A stretch of 64,000 nt of DNA from Archangium violaceum (GCF_016859125.1 NZ_CP069338.1:310001-374000), one strand, 5' to 3'. Shown: positions 26,068-35,450, numbered from the stretch's first letter. The notes: generated by a model not told the origin, from the sequence alone. Made by a program: numbers and translations.

Positions 26068-29000
26068 ATCTCACCGAACTGTCGGTCCGTCGCCCCATCA
26101 CGGGGGTGATGGTGTTCCTGTGTCTGACCATCCTCGGGGTGTTCACCTTCAGCCGGCTGAAGCTGGACATGCTGCCGAACATCGAATTCCCCATGGTGGC
26201 CATCATCACCCAGTACCCGGGGGCGGGCCCGGACTCCATCGAGCAGCTCGTCACGCGCCCCATCGAGGAGGCGATGGCGTCGGTGGAGAACGTGGAGGAC
26301 GTCAACTCCACCAGCCAGCAGGGCACCTCGCTGGTGATGGTGAAGTTCGCCTGGGGCACGGACATGCAGACGGCCGAGCAGGACGTCCGCAAGAACCTGG
26401 AGCTCTTCGCCGAGGACACGCTGCCCGACGACATCACGCGCTCGCTGACGTTCGCGTTCGATCCGGCGCTGCAGCCGGTGGTGTTCCTCACGGTGAACGC
26501 GCCCGGCACGCCGCACTCGGTGCGCAAGCTGGCCGAGGACATGGTGGAGCCCTACCTGGCGCGCATCGAGGGAGTGGCCTCCGCCGAGGTGATGGGCGGC
26601 ACGAAGCGGGAGATCCAGGTGCGGCTCGAGCCCGAGTGGCTGGAGGCCTACGGCATCTCGGCGCAGCAGGTGGTGGCGGCGCTGCGGGGCGCCAACGTGA
26701 TGATTCCGGGCGGGCAGCTGCAGCAGGGAAGGCAGGAGCTGAACATCTCCACCAACGCCGAGTTCCGCAGCGTGGAGCAGGTGCGTGAGGTGGTGGTGGG
26801 GCAGAAGAACGGGCAGCGGGTGCACCTGCGCGAGGTGGCGCGGGTGGAGGACACGTTCGAGGAGGAGACGGCGGTGGTCCGGGCGGATGGCCGGCACGCG
26901 GTGATGATGGCCATCCGCAAGCAGTCGGACGCGAACACGGTGCAGGTGGCGAGGCGGGTGATGAAGGAGATGGAGGCACTGCAGAAGCGGCTGCCCGAGG
27001 GCGTCACGTTGGTGCGGGTGTTCGATCAGGGCCTGCCCATCACCCGGGCCCTCTCCAACCTCTCCGACAGCGCGCTGCTGGCCATCCTCCTGACGGCGGC
27101 GGTGCTGCTGGCGTTCCTGCGCAGCTGGCGCACCAGCAGCATCGTGCTGGTGAGCATCCCCCTGTCGCTGCTGGCGACCTTCGCGGTGATGGACTTCCAG
27201 GGGGTGACGATGAACATCATCTCCATGGCGGGCCTGGCGCTGGCGGTGGGCATGCTGGTGGACAACTCCATCGTGGTGCTGGAGAACATCTTCACGCACC
27301 TGGGCCGGGGGAAGAGCGCGAAGGAGGCCGCCATCGACGGGACGAAGGAGATGGCCATGCCCATCGCCGCCTCGACGCTGACGACGGTGGCGGTGTTCGC
27401 GCCCATCCTCTTCGTGCCCGGGCTGGCCGGCCAGCTCTTCCGGGACATGAGCCTCACCATCTGCATCTCGCTGATGGCCTCGCTGCTGGTGGCGCTCACG
27501 CTGGTGCCACTGATGGCCAGCCTGATGGCGCTGGGCGCGAAACAGAACCGGCTGGAGCAGTGGATGGCCCGGCTCACCATGTGGTTGGACCCCCTCTCCG
27601 AGCGCTACGCGCGGGTGCTGGGCCGGGCGCTGCGGCACCGGGGAAAGGTGCTGGCGGGCACGCTGCTCGTCTTCATCGCCATCATGTCGCTGACGTCGCT
27701 GCTGGGCGTGGACTTCATGCCCAAGACGGACAACGGCGAGCTGCGCTTCTCGGTGAAGGCGAGCCCTGGCACGTCGCTGTGGACCACGGACGAGCTGTTC
27801 AAGCAGGTGGAGACCATCGTCCGCGCGGAGGTCCCCGAGGCGGAGGTGGTTGTCTCCCAGTTCGGTGGGGGCGAGGGCATCGCGGCGCTCTTCGGGCAGA
27901 ACTCGTACTCGGGCAGCGTGCAGATACGCCTGCCGCCGCGCTCCGAGCGCGAGCGCGGCCAGCAGGAAATCGAGAACGTGCTGAGCGAGCACTTCAAGGG
28001 GCTGGCGGGGTTGGAGGTCCTGCCGCAGCAGCAGGGCCTCGCGGGAGCGGGCGGCGACGTGGTGGTGAAGGTGTTCGGCGACGACCTGATGAAGGTGCGA
28101 GCCTATGGCGCGCAGCTGAAGAGCCGGCTGGAGGCGATGCCCGAGGCGGCGAACGTGACGTTCTCGATGGAGCAGGGCCAGCCGGAGCTGAAGGTGGAGC
28201 TGGACCGGGAGCAGATCCGGCTGCTGGGACTCGCGCCTGCGGACGTGGCGTCCACGGTGTCCACGTACTTCCTGGGGACGACGGCCACCATGTTCCGCGA
28301 GGGCGGTGACGAGTACCGCGTCTTCGTACGGGCGCCCAAGGAGGTGCGCGAGGACGTGACCCGGCTGCGGGCGCTGCCGGTGGCGACGCCCCTGGGCGTC
28401 ACGGTGCCGCTGGAGACGGTGGCGGACATCGAGCAGGCGCTGGGGCCCACGGCCATCGCCCGGGAGAACCAGCGGCGGCTGGCCACCATCAATCTGACGT
28501 CGGCCAGCGGCGTGGCGCTCGGCACGCTCATCCAGCGGGTGAACGAGACCATCGCCGCACAGGAGGAAGCGCCCGGAATCTCCACGATGGTGGCGGGCAC
28601 GGCGGAGGATCTCCAGGACTCCTTCATGGCGCTGGGCCTGGCCTTCGTGGTGGCGGTGGTGCTCGTCTACATGGTGATGGCCAGCCAGTTCGAGTCGCTG
28701 CTGGAGCCCTTCGTCATCCTGTTCTCGGTGCCGCTGGCCGTGGCGGGTGTGGTGCTGGCGCTGGTGGTCAGCAACACGACGATGCAGGTGACGGCACTCA
28801 TCGGCATCATCCTGTTGGCGGGCGTGGTGGTGAACAACGGCATCGTGCTCATCGACGTGCTGAAGACGCGGCGCCTGGAGGGAGAGGACCTGGTGATGGC
28901 GGCGATGGAGGCGGGCCGGAGCCGGTTGCGCCCCATCCTGATGACGACGCTCACCACGGTGCTGGGCATGGTGCCGCTGGCCTTCGAGCTGGGAGACGGC

Positions 29001-29198
29001 GCGGAGATGTGGGCGCCCATGGCCCGCGGGGTCATCGGCGGCATGACCGTCTCCACGCTGCTGACCCTGCTGGTCATCCCCGTGGCCTACGTGTCGCTGG
29101 CGGGCTGGGTGGATCGCCGGCAGGCGCGCAAGCAGGCGCCGGTCGCGGAGGTTGCTCCCGCGGAGGAATTGCCGCAGCCCGCGTCCACCACGGGGTAG
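26064..29198 (+). CDS. RND efflux transporter permease (HAE1/AcrB type)
   Basis: 1044 residues, the usual length for AcrB-type pumps. It opens NLTELSVRRPITGVMVFLC and has twelve membrane helices in the 1+5+1+5 arrangement with two large periplasmic loops. Helix 4 carries GMLVDNSIVVLENI. The first proton-relay Asp of the usual D-D pair is kept and the second is Asn. VVNNGIVLIDVLKTRR is the matching repeat in the second half. It drives proton-coupled export of drugs, dyes or lipophilic compounds; the substrate range is unknown. It is the third gene of a MarR-adaptor-pump operon. Confidence 0.95.
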   Translation: MNLTELSVRRPITGVMVFLCLTILGVFTFSRLKLDMLPNIEFPMVAIITQYPGAGPDSIEQLVTRPIEEAMASVENVEDVNSTSQQGTSLVMVKFAWGTDMQTAEQDVRKNLELFAEDTLPDDITRSLTFAFDPALQPVVFLTVNAPGTPHSVRKLAEDMVEPYLARIEGVASAEVMGGTKREIQVRLEPEWLEAYGISAQQVVAALRGANVMIPGGQLQQGRQELNISTNAEFRSVEQVREVVVGQKNGQRVHLREVARVEDTFEEETAVVRADGRHAVMMAIRKQSDANTVQVARRVMKEMEALQKRLPEGVTLVRVFDQGLPITRALSNLSDSALLAILLTAAVLLAFLRSWRTSSIVLVSIPLSLLATFAVMDFQGVTMNIISMAGLALAVGMLVDNSIVVLENIFTHLGRGKSAKEAAIDGTKEMAMPIAASTLTTVAVFAPILFVPGLAGQLFRDMSLTICISLMASLLVALTLVPLMASLMALGAKQNRLEQWMARLTMWLDPLSERYARVLGRALRHRGKVLAGTLLVFIAIMSLTSLLGVDFMPKTDNGELRFSVKASPGTSLWTTDELFKQVETIVRAEVPEAEVVVSQFGGGEGIAALFGQNSYSGSVQIRLPPRSERERGQQEIENVLSEHFKGLAGLEVLPQQQGLAGAGGDVVVKVFGDDLMKVRAYGAQLKSRLEAMPEAANVTFSMEQGQPELKVELDREQIRLLGLAPADVASTVSTYFLGTTATMFREGGDEYRVFVRAPKEVREDVTRLRALPVATPLGVTVPLETVADIEQALGPTAIARENQRRLATINLTSASGVALGTLIQRVNETIAAQEEAPGISTMVAGTAEDLQDSFMALGLAFVVAVVLVYMVMASQFESLLEPFVILFSVPLAVAGVVLALVVSNTTMQVTALIGIILLAGVVVNNGIVLIDVLKTRRLEGEDLVMAAMEAGRSRLRPILMTTLTTVLGMVPLAFELGDGAEMWAPMARGVIGGMTVSTLLTLLVIPVAYVSLAGWVDRRQARKQAPVAEVAPAEELPQPASTTG

Positions 29199-29215
29199 AG
29201 GACCACCCGGGTCGA

Positions 29216-29282
29216 ATCCGGGATGTGGCGCCTGTCCCCCTGGCGGGTAACCAGCGGGACAATGGCTGCTCACATCCCGGAT
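29216..29282 (+). promoter_or_regulatory. nested inverted repeats spanning the CorA-FNT gene start
   Basis: ATCCGGGATGTG (29216-29227) is perfectly complementary to CACATCCCGGAT (29271-29282). Inside lies a second stem, TGTCCCCCTGG (29233-29243) with CCAGCGGGACA (29251-29261), pairing at 10 of 11 positions around a 7-base loop. The likely start codon at 29262 abuts the inner stem, which would hide the ribosome-binding site. The structure could control translation, or act as the terminator of the RND operon, whose stop is at 29198. Confidence 0.5.
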
Positions 29283-30854
29283 GATGCCCAAGCTCCTCGG
29301 GTGCGAAATACCGAGACACCCACGCCCTCCCTGAACACGGTGACCTGGAAGGTGGCGCCCGACCATGAGCTGCGCCACCTGCGCACCATCCACCCCTCCC
29401 GTGAGGAGCTTGAAGCACTCCGGCAGTCGCTCGGCCTCCATCAGAGCCTGCTGCACCAGCTCCAGGACATGGACTTCGCGCCCGGGGCCGTCGAGTTCCC
29501 GCGCCAGCTCCTCGTCCGGCTCAACGTCCCGGAGCTCAACGAGGAGGGAACCCTGCGGTGGGACCGGCTGGACGTGGTGCTCACCGACGACGCCGTGCTC
29601 ACCGCGGCGCCACGTTCCCTCCGGTCCGTGGAACAGGCCCGCGCACGCTTCCTCCACCACGACGCTCCCGGGGGGACGGATCGCTTCCTGGCGGCGCTCG
29701 CAGAGGAGCTCGTGGACGGCTTCGACGCGATATGGAAAACCCTCCGGAAGGAGCTGGAGGGGATGGAGGCACCGGGCCCACGCGCCTCCGCCAGCGCCAT
29801 GGTCGCGGTGGGCAAGGCCCAGACGGAGATGACCGAGCTGCTGCGCGGCCTCCAGGCGGCCCGCGAGTGTCTGGCGCAGCTCGCGTACCGAGGCTTCCAG
29901 CGCATCGGGAAGGTGGCCGCCGCCGAGCTGCTCGCCTCGCACGACCGGCTCAAGGGAATGGCGAACCTCGTGGAGCAGGTCCTCGAGCGCATCTCCGGAT
30001 TGACCAGGGAGACCTCGACTCCGAGCGAGGAGCTGAGCGCCGAGTCACCGGAGGTCGTCGAGAACGCCATCGCGCTCGGCGAGCGGCGGCTCCATCGGAT
30101 GACGCTGGCCCACTCGATGACGGCGCTCATTGGCGGACTGGCCGTGAGCTTCGGCGCGGTGGCCATGGCCTGGACGGCCGGACCGTGGAGCCACGTGATG
30201 GAGCACCATCAGGTGCACCTGCTGGGCTCGCTCGCCTTCCCCATCGGCTTCATCATCCTCCTCGTGGGCAAGGGCGAGCTGTTCACCGAGAACTTCTTCG
30301 TCCCGGTCACCGGGGTGATGAGTGGCCGGGGGAAGGTCCGCGACCTGCTCGTGTTGTGGGGCTCCACGCTGGCCTTCAACCTCGTGGGCGCGGTGGTGTT
30401 CGCGTTCCTCGTCTCGCGCCCGGGCGTCATGGCGGACGGCGCGAAACACTTCCTCGTGCAGCTCGCGCACGACAAGGTCTTCGTGCCCTGGTCCACGGCC
30501 TTCATGAAGGCCGTCTTCGCGGGGTGGCTGATGACGACGCTCACGTGGCTGTTGCTCGCGGCGCGCGGACAGGGCTCGCGGCTGTTCATCATCTGGATCA
30601 TGGGCTTCCTCATCGCGGCCGGACACTTCAACCACGTCGTCATCTCGGCGGCCGAGGTCTTCATGGCCATGGGCCTGGGCGCACCCGTGTCGGTGCGTCA
30701 GTGGGCGTGGATGAACTTCCTGCCCGCGCTGCTGGGCAACCTCGTGGGCGGCCTCGTCTTCGTGACACTGCTCGGCTACGTTCAGGCGCACTCGCTGCGG
30801 CGCAGCGAGCGGCGGATGAACGACGTCTTCCGCCGGCGTGGGACGCAGCACTGA
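29262..30854 (+). CDS. fusion of a CorA-like cytosolic domain to a formate/nitrite transporter (FNT)
   Basis: 530 residues. Roughly residues 30-265 resemble the soluble funnel domain of CorA Mg2+ channels: FPRQLLVRLNVPELNEEG, then DRLDVVLTDDAVLT, then FLAALAEELVDGFDAIWKTL and long helices. Roughly 285-515 form a six-helix FNT channel of the YfdC type, with FPIGFIILLVGKGELFTENF and the later GFLIAAGHFNHVVI. FNT proteins pass formate, nitrite or other small monovalent anions. The CorA GMN motif and its two helices are absent, so only the regulatory part is borrowed. The ATG at 29262 is the best start; another lies at 29223. Both fall in the repeat structure described at 29216. Confidence 0.72.
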   Translation: MAAHIPDDAQAPRVRNTETPTPSLNTVTWKVAPDHELRHLRTIHPSREELEALRQSLGLHQSLLHQLQDMDFAPGAVEFPRQLLVRLNVPELNEEGTLRWDRLDVVLTDDAVLTAAPRSLRSVEQARARFLHHDAPGGTDRFLAALAEELVDGFDAIWKTLRKELEGMEAPGPRASASAMVAVGKAQTEMTELLRGLQAARECLAQLAYRGFQRIGKVAAAELLASHDRLKGMANLVEQVLERISGLTRETSTPSEELSAESPEVVENAIALGERRLHRMTLAHSMTALIGGLAVSFGAVAMAWTAGPWSHVMEHHQVHLLGSLAFPIGFIILLVGKGELFTENFFVPVTGVMSGRGKVRDLLVLWGSTLAFNLVGAVVFAFLVSRPGVMADGAKHFLVQLAHDKVFVPWSTAFMKAVFAGWLMTTLTWLLLAARGQGSRLFIIWIMGFLIAAGHFNHVVISAAEVFMAMGLGAPVSVRQWAWMNFLPALLGNLVGGLVFVTLLGYVQAHSLRRSERRMNDVFRRRGTQH

Positions 30855-30865
30855 GGTGTCACAGG

Positions 30866-31279
30866 ATGAAACCGCTGTTCGATTCGGTCCACCATGTCGC
30901 GCTCATCTGTTCGGACTATGCGCGCTCCAAGGCCTTCTACACGGAGATCCTGGGCCTGCCGATCATCCGGGAGGTCCATCGGGTCGAGCGGAGCTCCTTC
31001 AAGCTGGACCTGCAAGTGGGTCCAGGGGTTCAGCTCGAGCTGTTTTCCTTCCCCCATCCGCCGCCGCGACCCACCCGGCCCGAGGCCTGCGGTCTGCGCC
31101 ATCTGGCCTTCGCGGTCGCCGACATCGACCCGGTCATCGCGCACCTGCGGGCGCACGGAATCGAAACGGAGGAGGTCCGCGTCGATCCGCATACCGGCCA
31201 GCGCTTCACCTTCTTCCGGGATCCGGATGATCTGCCTCTGGAAATCTACGAAACCGAGAGAGAGACCATCGCCGCTTGA
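30866..31279 (+). CDS. VOC family protein, YaeR/GloA2-like
   Basis: 137 residues. The first module starts VHHVALICSDYARSKAFYTE, with the expected metal ligand His, and passes through GVQLELFSFP, where Glu is the second likely ligand. The second module has GLRHLAFAVADIDPVI and ends FRDPDDLPLEIYE. This arrangement matches the YaeR/GloA2 group of glyoxalase-like proteins, whose metal sites are complete but whose substrate is not established. It starts 11 bp after the transporter fusion stop with AGG just upstream, so it is probably in the same transcript. Confidence 0.88.
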   Translation: MKPLFDSVHHVALICSDYARSKAFYTEILGLPIIREVHRVERSSFKLDLQVGPGVQLELFSFPHPPPRPTRPEACGLRHLAFAVADIDPVIAHLRAHGIETEEVRVDPHTGQRFTFFRDPDDLPLEIYETERETIAA

Positions 31280-31373
31280 CGCGTCGCGCTCCGGTTTGCT
31301 TAGTGCGCCCCTGCCAGCACGAAACTGAGGGCCGATCCTCGGTGGTGTCTGTGCAAGAGGGGGTATTCCATCC

Positions 31374-34300
31374 GTGTTTTCCGTATATACGTCATCCCGA
31401 GGACCGCTGCGCCTCGGGCTGCCTCTGCTCGTGGCGCTCCTGACGACGGTCGTGGGTTGTCCGGGGCCGAAACCCGAGTGCGTCTACAACTCCGATTGCG
31501 AAGGCTCGAACGTGTGCAGGAGCGGCACGTGCGTCGCCGAGTGCAAGAGCAACGTCGACTGCGAAGAGGGTTACATCTGCTCCGACCAGCGCTGCGTCCG
31601 CCAGGATACCGGTGACGCTGGGCTCGATGCTGGGCTCGATGCGGGAGTCCAGGGCTGCGTCTACAACTCGGACTGTACCGAGCCGCACCTGTGCCTGCAG
31701 GGCGTGTGTCGCGCCGAGTGCATCCAGACGGTGGACTGCGCGGAAGGTTACGTCTGCCAGGAGTTCCGGTGCGTCCGGAACAATCCCCGTGACGCGGGGA
31801 CCAACGAGCCGGAGCCGGACGGTGGCTCGGAGGTTCCGGACGGCGGCTCGGAGGTTCCGGACGGCGGCTCGGAGGTTCCGGACGGCGGCTCGGAGGTTCC
31901 GGACGGCGGCACGACGCCGCTGCCTCCCGATCCCAGCGACCCGAACAACGCCACCAAGGACACCGACTGCGATGGACTGAGCGACAAGGTCGAGTTCGAG
32001 ACGGATCGGGGCAATGGCAAGCACACCGACCCCGGCCTGGCGGATACCGATGGAGATGGACTCCAGGACGGGCTCGAGCTGGGCATCGACCAGCCGGTGC
32101 CGGGCACGAACTGCACCCTGCCGAAGGACGCCGATACCGCATCGAATACGAACCCGGTCAACGCGGACACGGACGGCGACGGCCTGTGGGACGGCGTGGA
32201 GGACGCGAACAAGAACGGCAGGGTGGATGACACCGAAACCCACCCGCTGCGCAAGGACACCGACTGCGACGGACTGGTCGATGGCCCGAGCACCGGGAGC
32301 GTGAAGGGCGAGGACCAGAACGCCAATGGAATCCGGGAGGCCAGCGAGACCGATCCGCGCCAGGCGGATACCGATGGTGACGGCATCGTGGACGGCGTGG
32401 AACGGGGCGTCACCACCCACCCGGACGCGGCGAACTGCACCGGCTTCCTCCCGGACATGGACCCGGGCACGACCACGGATGCGACCCAACCGGACACCGA
32501 TGGTGACGGGGTGAGCGACGGCGTCGAGGACGACAATCAGAACGGCAGGGTGGACCCGGGTGAGTTGGACCCCAACAACGGCGGCGACGCAACGGGTCCG
32601 GTCGGGCAGGTATGCACCGCCGACAACCTGCGCCCCGTGACCTTCCAGTCCGAGAGCGGGCCGGACATCAAGCTGGCACTGCCGCCCACCTTCACGGAGG
32701 TCACCCAGATCAAGTCGGGCGCCGAGGTGAAGGGGCTGGTCGGGTACGACAGTACCTCGAAGACCGCCTTCCTGGCCTTCCGCACCACCCCGCCCGTCGG
32801 CGCCACGGATCCGCTCGGCGACGAGGAGGCGCTGCGGCCCGCCATCGCGTCCAAGGGCGCCCTTCGCAACCGCACCGCCCAGGCTTTCAAGACCTGGGAG
32901 GGCTTCGATGCCGTGCAGGCCTTCTATGACCAGGACGGCACGACCACGGACCTCAAGCGCCGCACGGACCAATTGGTCGACGCCCTGGTGCCCGGCAGCA
33001 CGGGCCGCCTCAGCGGTACGGCGGCGGGGGTGATGGGAGACTTCCGCCTCCAGACGCTCTTCGTGCACCGCTCGTCCCAGAGCCTCGTGGTGCTCATCGC
33101 GGTGGCGCCCCTGGCGAGCGTAACGGGCAGCAACCGCGGTACCCCCGCGGCCTTCTCCGTGAAGGACCTCTCGGATGGCTCCGCGCTCGCCCAGTTCGGC
33201 GAGCCCACGGCGGTACGGTGCGAGCGCTTCACCCCCCCGGAGTCCAAGGTGGACTTCATCTTCGTCGTGGACGACAGCGGCTCGATGATGAGCTCGCAGC
33301 TGTCGCTGGCCGCCACCGCCCAGTCCGCGGCGAACGCACTCAATGCCGCATCGCTGGACTGGCGCATGGCGCTCGTCACCACGAGCTATCATCTGGGCCC
33401 CACGGGCTTGAGCAGCAACGCGGGAAAGGTGCGGCACTTCACCCGCAACGTGAACAAGGTGAAGGCCTGGCTCACGGAGAACAGCGTATGCAACGCGGGG
33501 ACGTGCAGCGTGGTTCCCACCACGCCCATGCCCGCGGACTGCCCTGGCGACACCTCGCAAGGCGTCAACGGGGGCTGCTGGGTGGGCATGACTGGTAGCG
33601 GCAACGAGGGTCTGCTCGGCGCGGCCCGCAAGGTCATCGACGACATGACCCCGGGCACCGACCCAGGGGGTGTCGAGACCGGTCTCAAGGTGCGCAAGGA
33701 TGCCGCGCTCGTGGTCATCCTGCTCGGAGACGCGGACGATCAGACCAGTGGCTACACCACGACCATCGCCAACTGCGGGAGCGGCGGAACCAAGGACGTG
33801 GCCGGAATCAGCTGCGAGAACGTCGCGAACTTCATGAGGTTCTTCGGCGATCGCTCGGAGCTGCCCCCCACCAACAAGACGGGCAAGCCGATCACCGTCC
33901 ACGGCATCGTGTGCCCGTCCGGCCAGGCCTGCGGCTGCGCCACGGGGATCTGCGATCTGTCCAACTCCACCCGTGAGTTCAACCCGCAGCCCGTGGGCGG
34001 CGTGTCCAAGCTGCGCCACGCAGCGGTGGTCAACGCCTCGGGTGGCGTACTCGGCTCCATCCTCGATACCGCCTCCATCGAGGCGTCGATGGAAGCGATC
34101 ATCGCCGACGCCATTGGCAACTCGGGCTACAAGACCCTCGAGCCTCCCATTGGCGCGTCCATCAAGGTGGCCATGGACAACGTGCTCAACCCGGCGGTTT
34201 GCAGTGCGAGCAACGACATTCCGCGCAGCACGGTCAACGGCTTCGACTTCGACGGCAACTCGCGCACCCTCTCCTTCTTCGGCGCCTGCCGTCCCGCGAC

Positions 34301-34538
34301 CGAGTCGACCCAGGTGGCGGTGTCGTACCAGTACTGGGTGGACTCGGTGAAGGCTCCCAACGGCGTCATTCCCTGCGAGAACGACCCGAACTACAGCCCG
34401 ATCGATCCGGACCACTGTGAAGGCCCCAGGTTGGAGTGCGGAGCCTCGGGCACCTGGTGCGTCTGCAAGCCCGATTGTGGTGGGACCTGCGGCACGGGCA
34501 CCCGGTGTGACATGACGCTCTGCGCCTGCGTGCCGTAA
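31374..34538 (+). CDS. large surface lipoprotein with Cys-rich, TSP3 calcium-binding and VWA domains (CglD-like candidate)
   Basis: 1054 residues. Lipobox TTVVGC gives Cys29. Two Cys-rich repeats follow (each starts CVYNSDC; about 36-80 and 95-140), then four GGSEVPD units, then thrombospondin type-3 calcium repeats at about 195-405 (DTDGDGLQDGLE, DTDGDGIVDGVE). After a middle domain a von Willebrand A domain starts near 625 with FIFVVDDSGSMM, keeping the D-x-S-x-S metal site. The end has nine closely spaced Cys. This set recalls the myxobacterial gliding lipoprotein CglD, and I suggest that tentatively from memory of the family. It probably sits on the outer membrane and mediates adhesion or Ca2+-dependent contact. 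Codon use matches the neighbours. Confidence 0.75.
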   Translation: MFSVYTSSRGPLRLGLPLLVALLTTVVGCPGPKPECVYNSDCEGSNVCRSGTCVAECKSNVDCEEGYICSDQRCVRQDTGDAGLDAGLDAGVQGCVYNSDCTEPHLCLQGVCRAECIQTVDCAEGYVCQEFRCVRNNPRDAGTNEPEPDGGSEVPDGGSEVPDGGSEVPDGGSEVPDGGTTPLPPDPSDPNNATKDTDCDGLSDKVEFETDRGNGKHTDPGLADTDGDGLQDGLELGIDQPVPGTNCTLPKDADTASNTNPVNADTDGDGLWDGVEDANKNGRVDDTETHPLRKDTDCDGLVDGPSTGSVKGEDQNANGIREASETDPRQADTDGDGIVDGVERGVTTHPDAANCTGFLPDMDPGTTTDATQPDTDGDGVSDGVEDDNQNGRVDPGELDPNNGGDATGPVGQVCTADNLRPVTFQSESGPDIKLALPPTFTEVTQIKSGAEVKGLVGYDSTSKTAFLAFRTTPPVGATDPLGDEEALRPAIASKGALRNRTAQAFKTWEGFDAVQAFYDQDGTTTDLKRRTDQLVDALVPGSTGRLSGTAAGVMGDFRLQTLFVHRSSQSLVVLIAVAPLASVTGSNRGTPAAFSVKDLSDGSALAQFGEPTAVRCERFTPPESKVDFIFVVDDSGSMMSSQLSLAATAQSAANALNAASLDWRMALVTTSYHLGPTGLSSNAGKVRHFTRNVNKVKAWLTENSVCNAGTCSVVPTTPMPADCPGDTSQGVNGGCWVGMTGSGNEGLLGAARKVIDDMTPGTDPGGVETGLKVRKDAALVVILLGDADDQTSGYTTTIANCGSGGTKDVAGISCENVANFMRFFGDRSELPPTNKTGKPITVHGIVCPSGQACGCATGICDLSNSTREFNPQPVGGVSKLRHAAVVNASGGVLGSILDTASIEASMEAIIADAIGNSGYKTLEPPIGASIKVAMDNVLNPAVCSASNDIPRSTVNGFDFDGNSRTLSFFGACRPATESTQVAVSYQYWVDSVKAPNGVIPCENDPNYSPIDPDHCEGPRLECGASGTWCVCKPDCGGTCGTGTRCDMTLCACVP
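31821..31904 (+). repeat. four tandem 21-bp coding repeats (GGSEVPD)
   Basis: Four 21-bp units, each encoding Gly-Gly-Ser-Glu-Val-Pro-Asp, lie head to tail in the linker of the VWA/TSP3 lipoprotein. Units two to four are identical at the DNA level and the first differs by one base. The near-identity indicates recent expansion, and copy number may vary between strains. Confidence 0.9.
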
Positions 34539-34551
34539 TCCGTTCAGGATG

Positions 34552-34593
34552 TGTCCGGGCCGCGGACCGCGGCGCTACGATGCGGCCCGGACA
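34552..34593 (+). terminator. hairpin terminator after the VWA/TSP3 lipoprotein gene
   Basis: TGTCCGGGCCGC (34552-34563) and GCGGCCCGGACA (34582-34593) form a perfect 12-bp stem around an 18-base loop, starting 14 bases after the stop codon. No T-tract is present. It is the only strong structure in the 198-bp gap before AlaX. Confidence 0.6.
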
Positions 34594-34736
34594 TGAGAGC
34601 GGATATGAACGCGGTCGCACGCCTGGGCGCGTCGCTCGCCACCCACTGAATGTCAGGAAACCACGCGGATATTCGTCCGGGCGCGGACGAAGGCCCCAGC
34701 AGCCATCCTTGACTCCAAACAAGGGGACGTCCGCCC

Positions 34737-35450
34737 ATGACGGTCAGGCTCTACCTCGAGGACTCGTACCAACGTGAGTTCAACGCCGAGGTGCTCGAAA
34801 GCGCGGACGGATGGTGTGTCCTGTCACGGACGGCCTTCTACCCGGGTGGTGGCGGGCAACCCTGCGATCGCGGCCACTTGAGCCTGGAGGGAGACACCGT
34901 CGTGGTCTCCGAAGTCCGAGAGGATACCGAGGGCCGGATATGGCACCGCATCGAGCGGGAGCTCGCGGCGGGCCGGGCCGTACGGGGAATCCTCGACTGG
35001 TCCTACAGACACGCACTGATGCGACATCATGGCCTGATGCACGTCGTCAATACGGTCGCGCGCCAACACTTCGGGGGCTTCATCACGGGCGTGCAGCTCG
35101 GTCCCGAGGAGTCACGCATCGACTTCAAGCTGACCGGCTTCGCGCGTGAGCAGATTGCCGACCTGGAGAGCCGCGTCAATGACGTGCTCCAACAGGGTCA
35201 CCCCGTGGCGTCCTCGGTCATCAGCGAAGACGAGTTCCGAGGACGGCCCGAGCTCATCCGGACCCTGAATGTCCTCCCCCCCATCGTCGATGGGACCGTG
35301 CGGATCGTCGAGATCGAAGGGTTCGATGCGCAAGCGTGCGGCGGAACGCACGTGCACTCGACACGCGAGATCGGCCAGGCGCGCATCAGGAAGTTCGACA
35401 ACAAGGGGAAGGACAACAAGCGCTTCTATTGGACGCTGACGGATCGGTGA
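34737..35450 (+). CDS. alaX: alanyl-tRNA editing protein AlaX
   Basis: 237 residues, the size of the AlaX-M type that lacks the synthetase core. The N-terminal beta-barrel has TAFYPGGGGQPCDRG. The editing site has HHGLMH (His98 and His102) and ACGGTH (Cys201 and His205), the four zinc ligands of the AlaRS-type editing domain. It hydrolyses Ser (and perhaps Gly) mischarged onto tRNA-Ala in the cytosol, as a free-standing back-up to AlaRS. The end overlaps the convergent membrane-protein gene by 25 bp. The gene stands alone on its strand. Confidence 0.92.
   Translation: MTVRLYLEDSYQREFNAEVLESADGWCVLSRTAFYPGGGGQPCDRGHLSLEGDTVVVSEVREDTEGRIWHRIERELAAGRAVRGILDWSYRHALMRHHGLMHVVNTVARQHFGGFITGVQLGPEESRIDFKLTGFAREQIADLESRVNDVLQQGHPVASSVISEDEFRGRPELIRTLNVLPPIVDGTVRIVEIEGFDAQACGGTHVHSTREIGQARIRKFDNKGKDNKRFYWTLTDR

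Noticed and set aside
24456-29942. A 5.5-kb open frame on the minus strand opposite the RND efflux genes
   Set aside because: It is a codon-bias shadow of the high-GC plus-strand genes. Its product is a His/Arg/Gln-rich low-complexity chain with no domain, and the plus-strand genes are certain.
31821-31904. Evenly spaced 21-bp repeats that might suggest a CRISPR-like array
   Set aside because: The units are directly adjacent with no spacers, in frame, and encode a protein linker. No cas gene is present.
31392-34415. A 3-kb minus-strand open frame opposite the VWA/TSP3 lipoprotein
   Set aside because: Same shadow effect; repeats such as VRNLRAA mirror the plus-strand linker repeat and no fold is recognisable.
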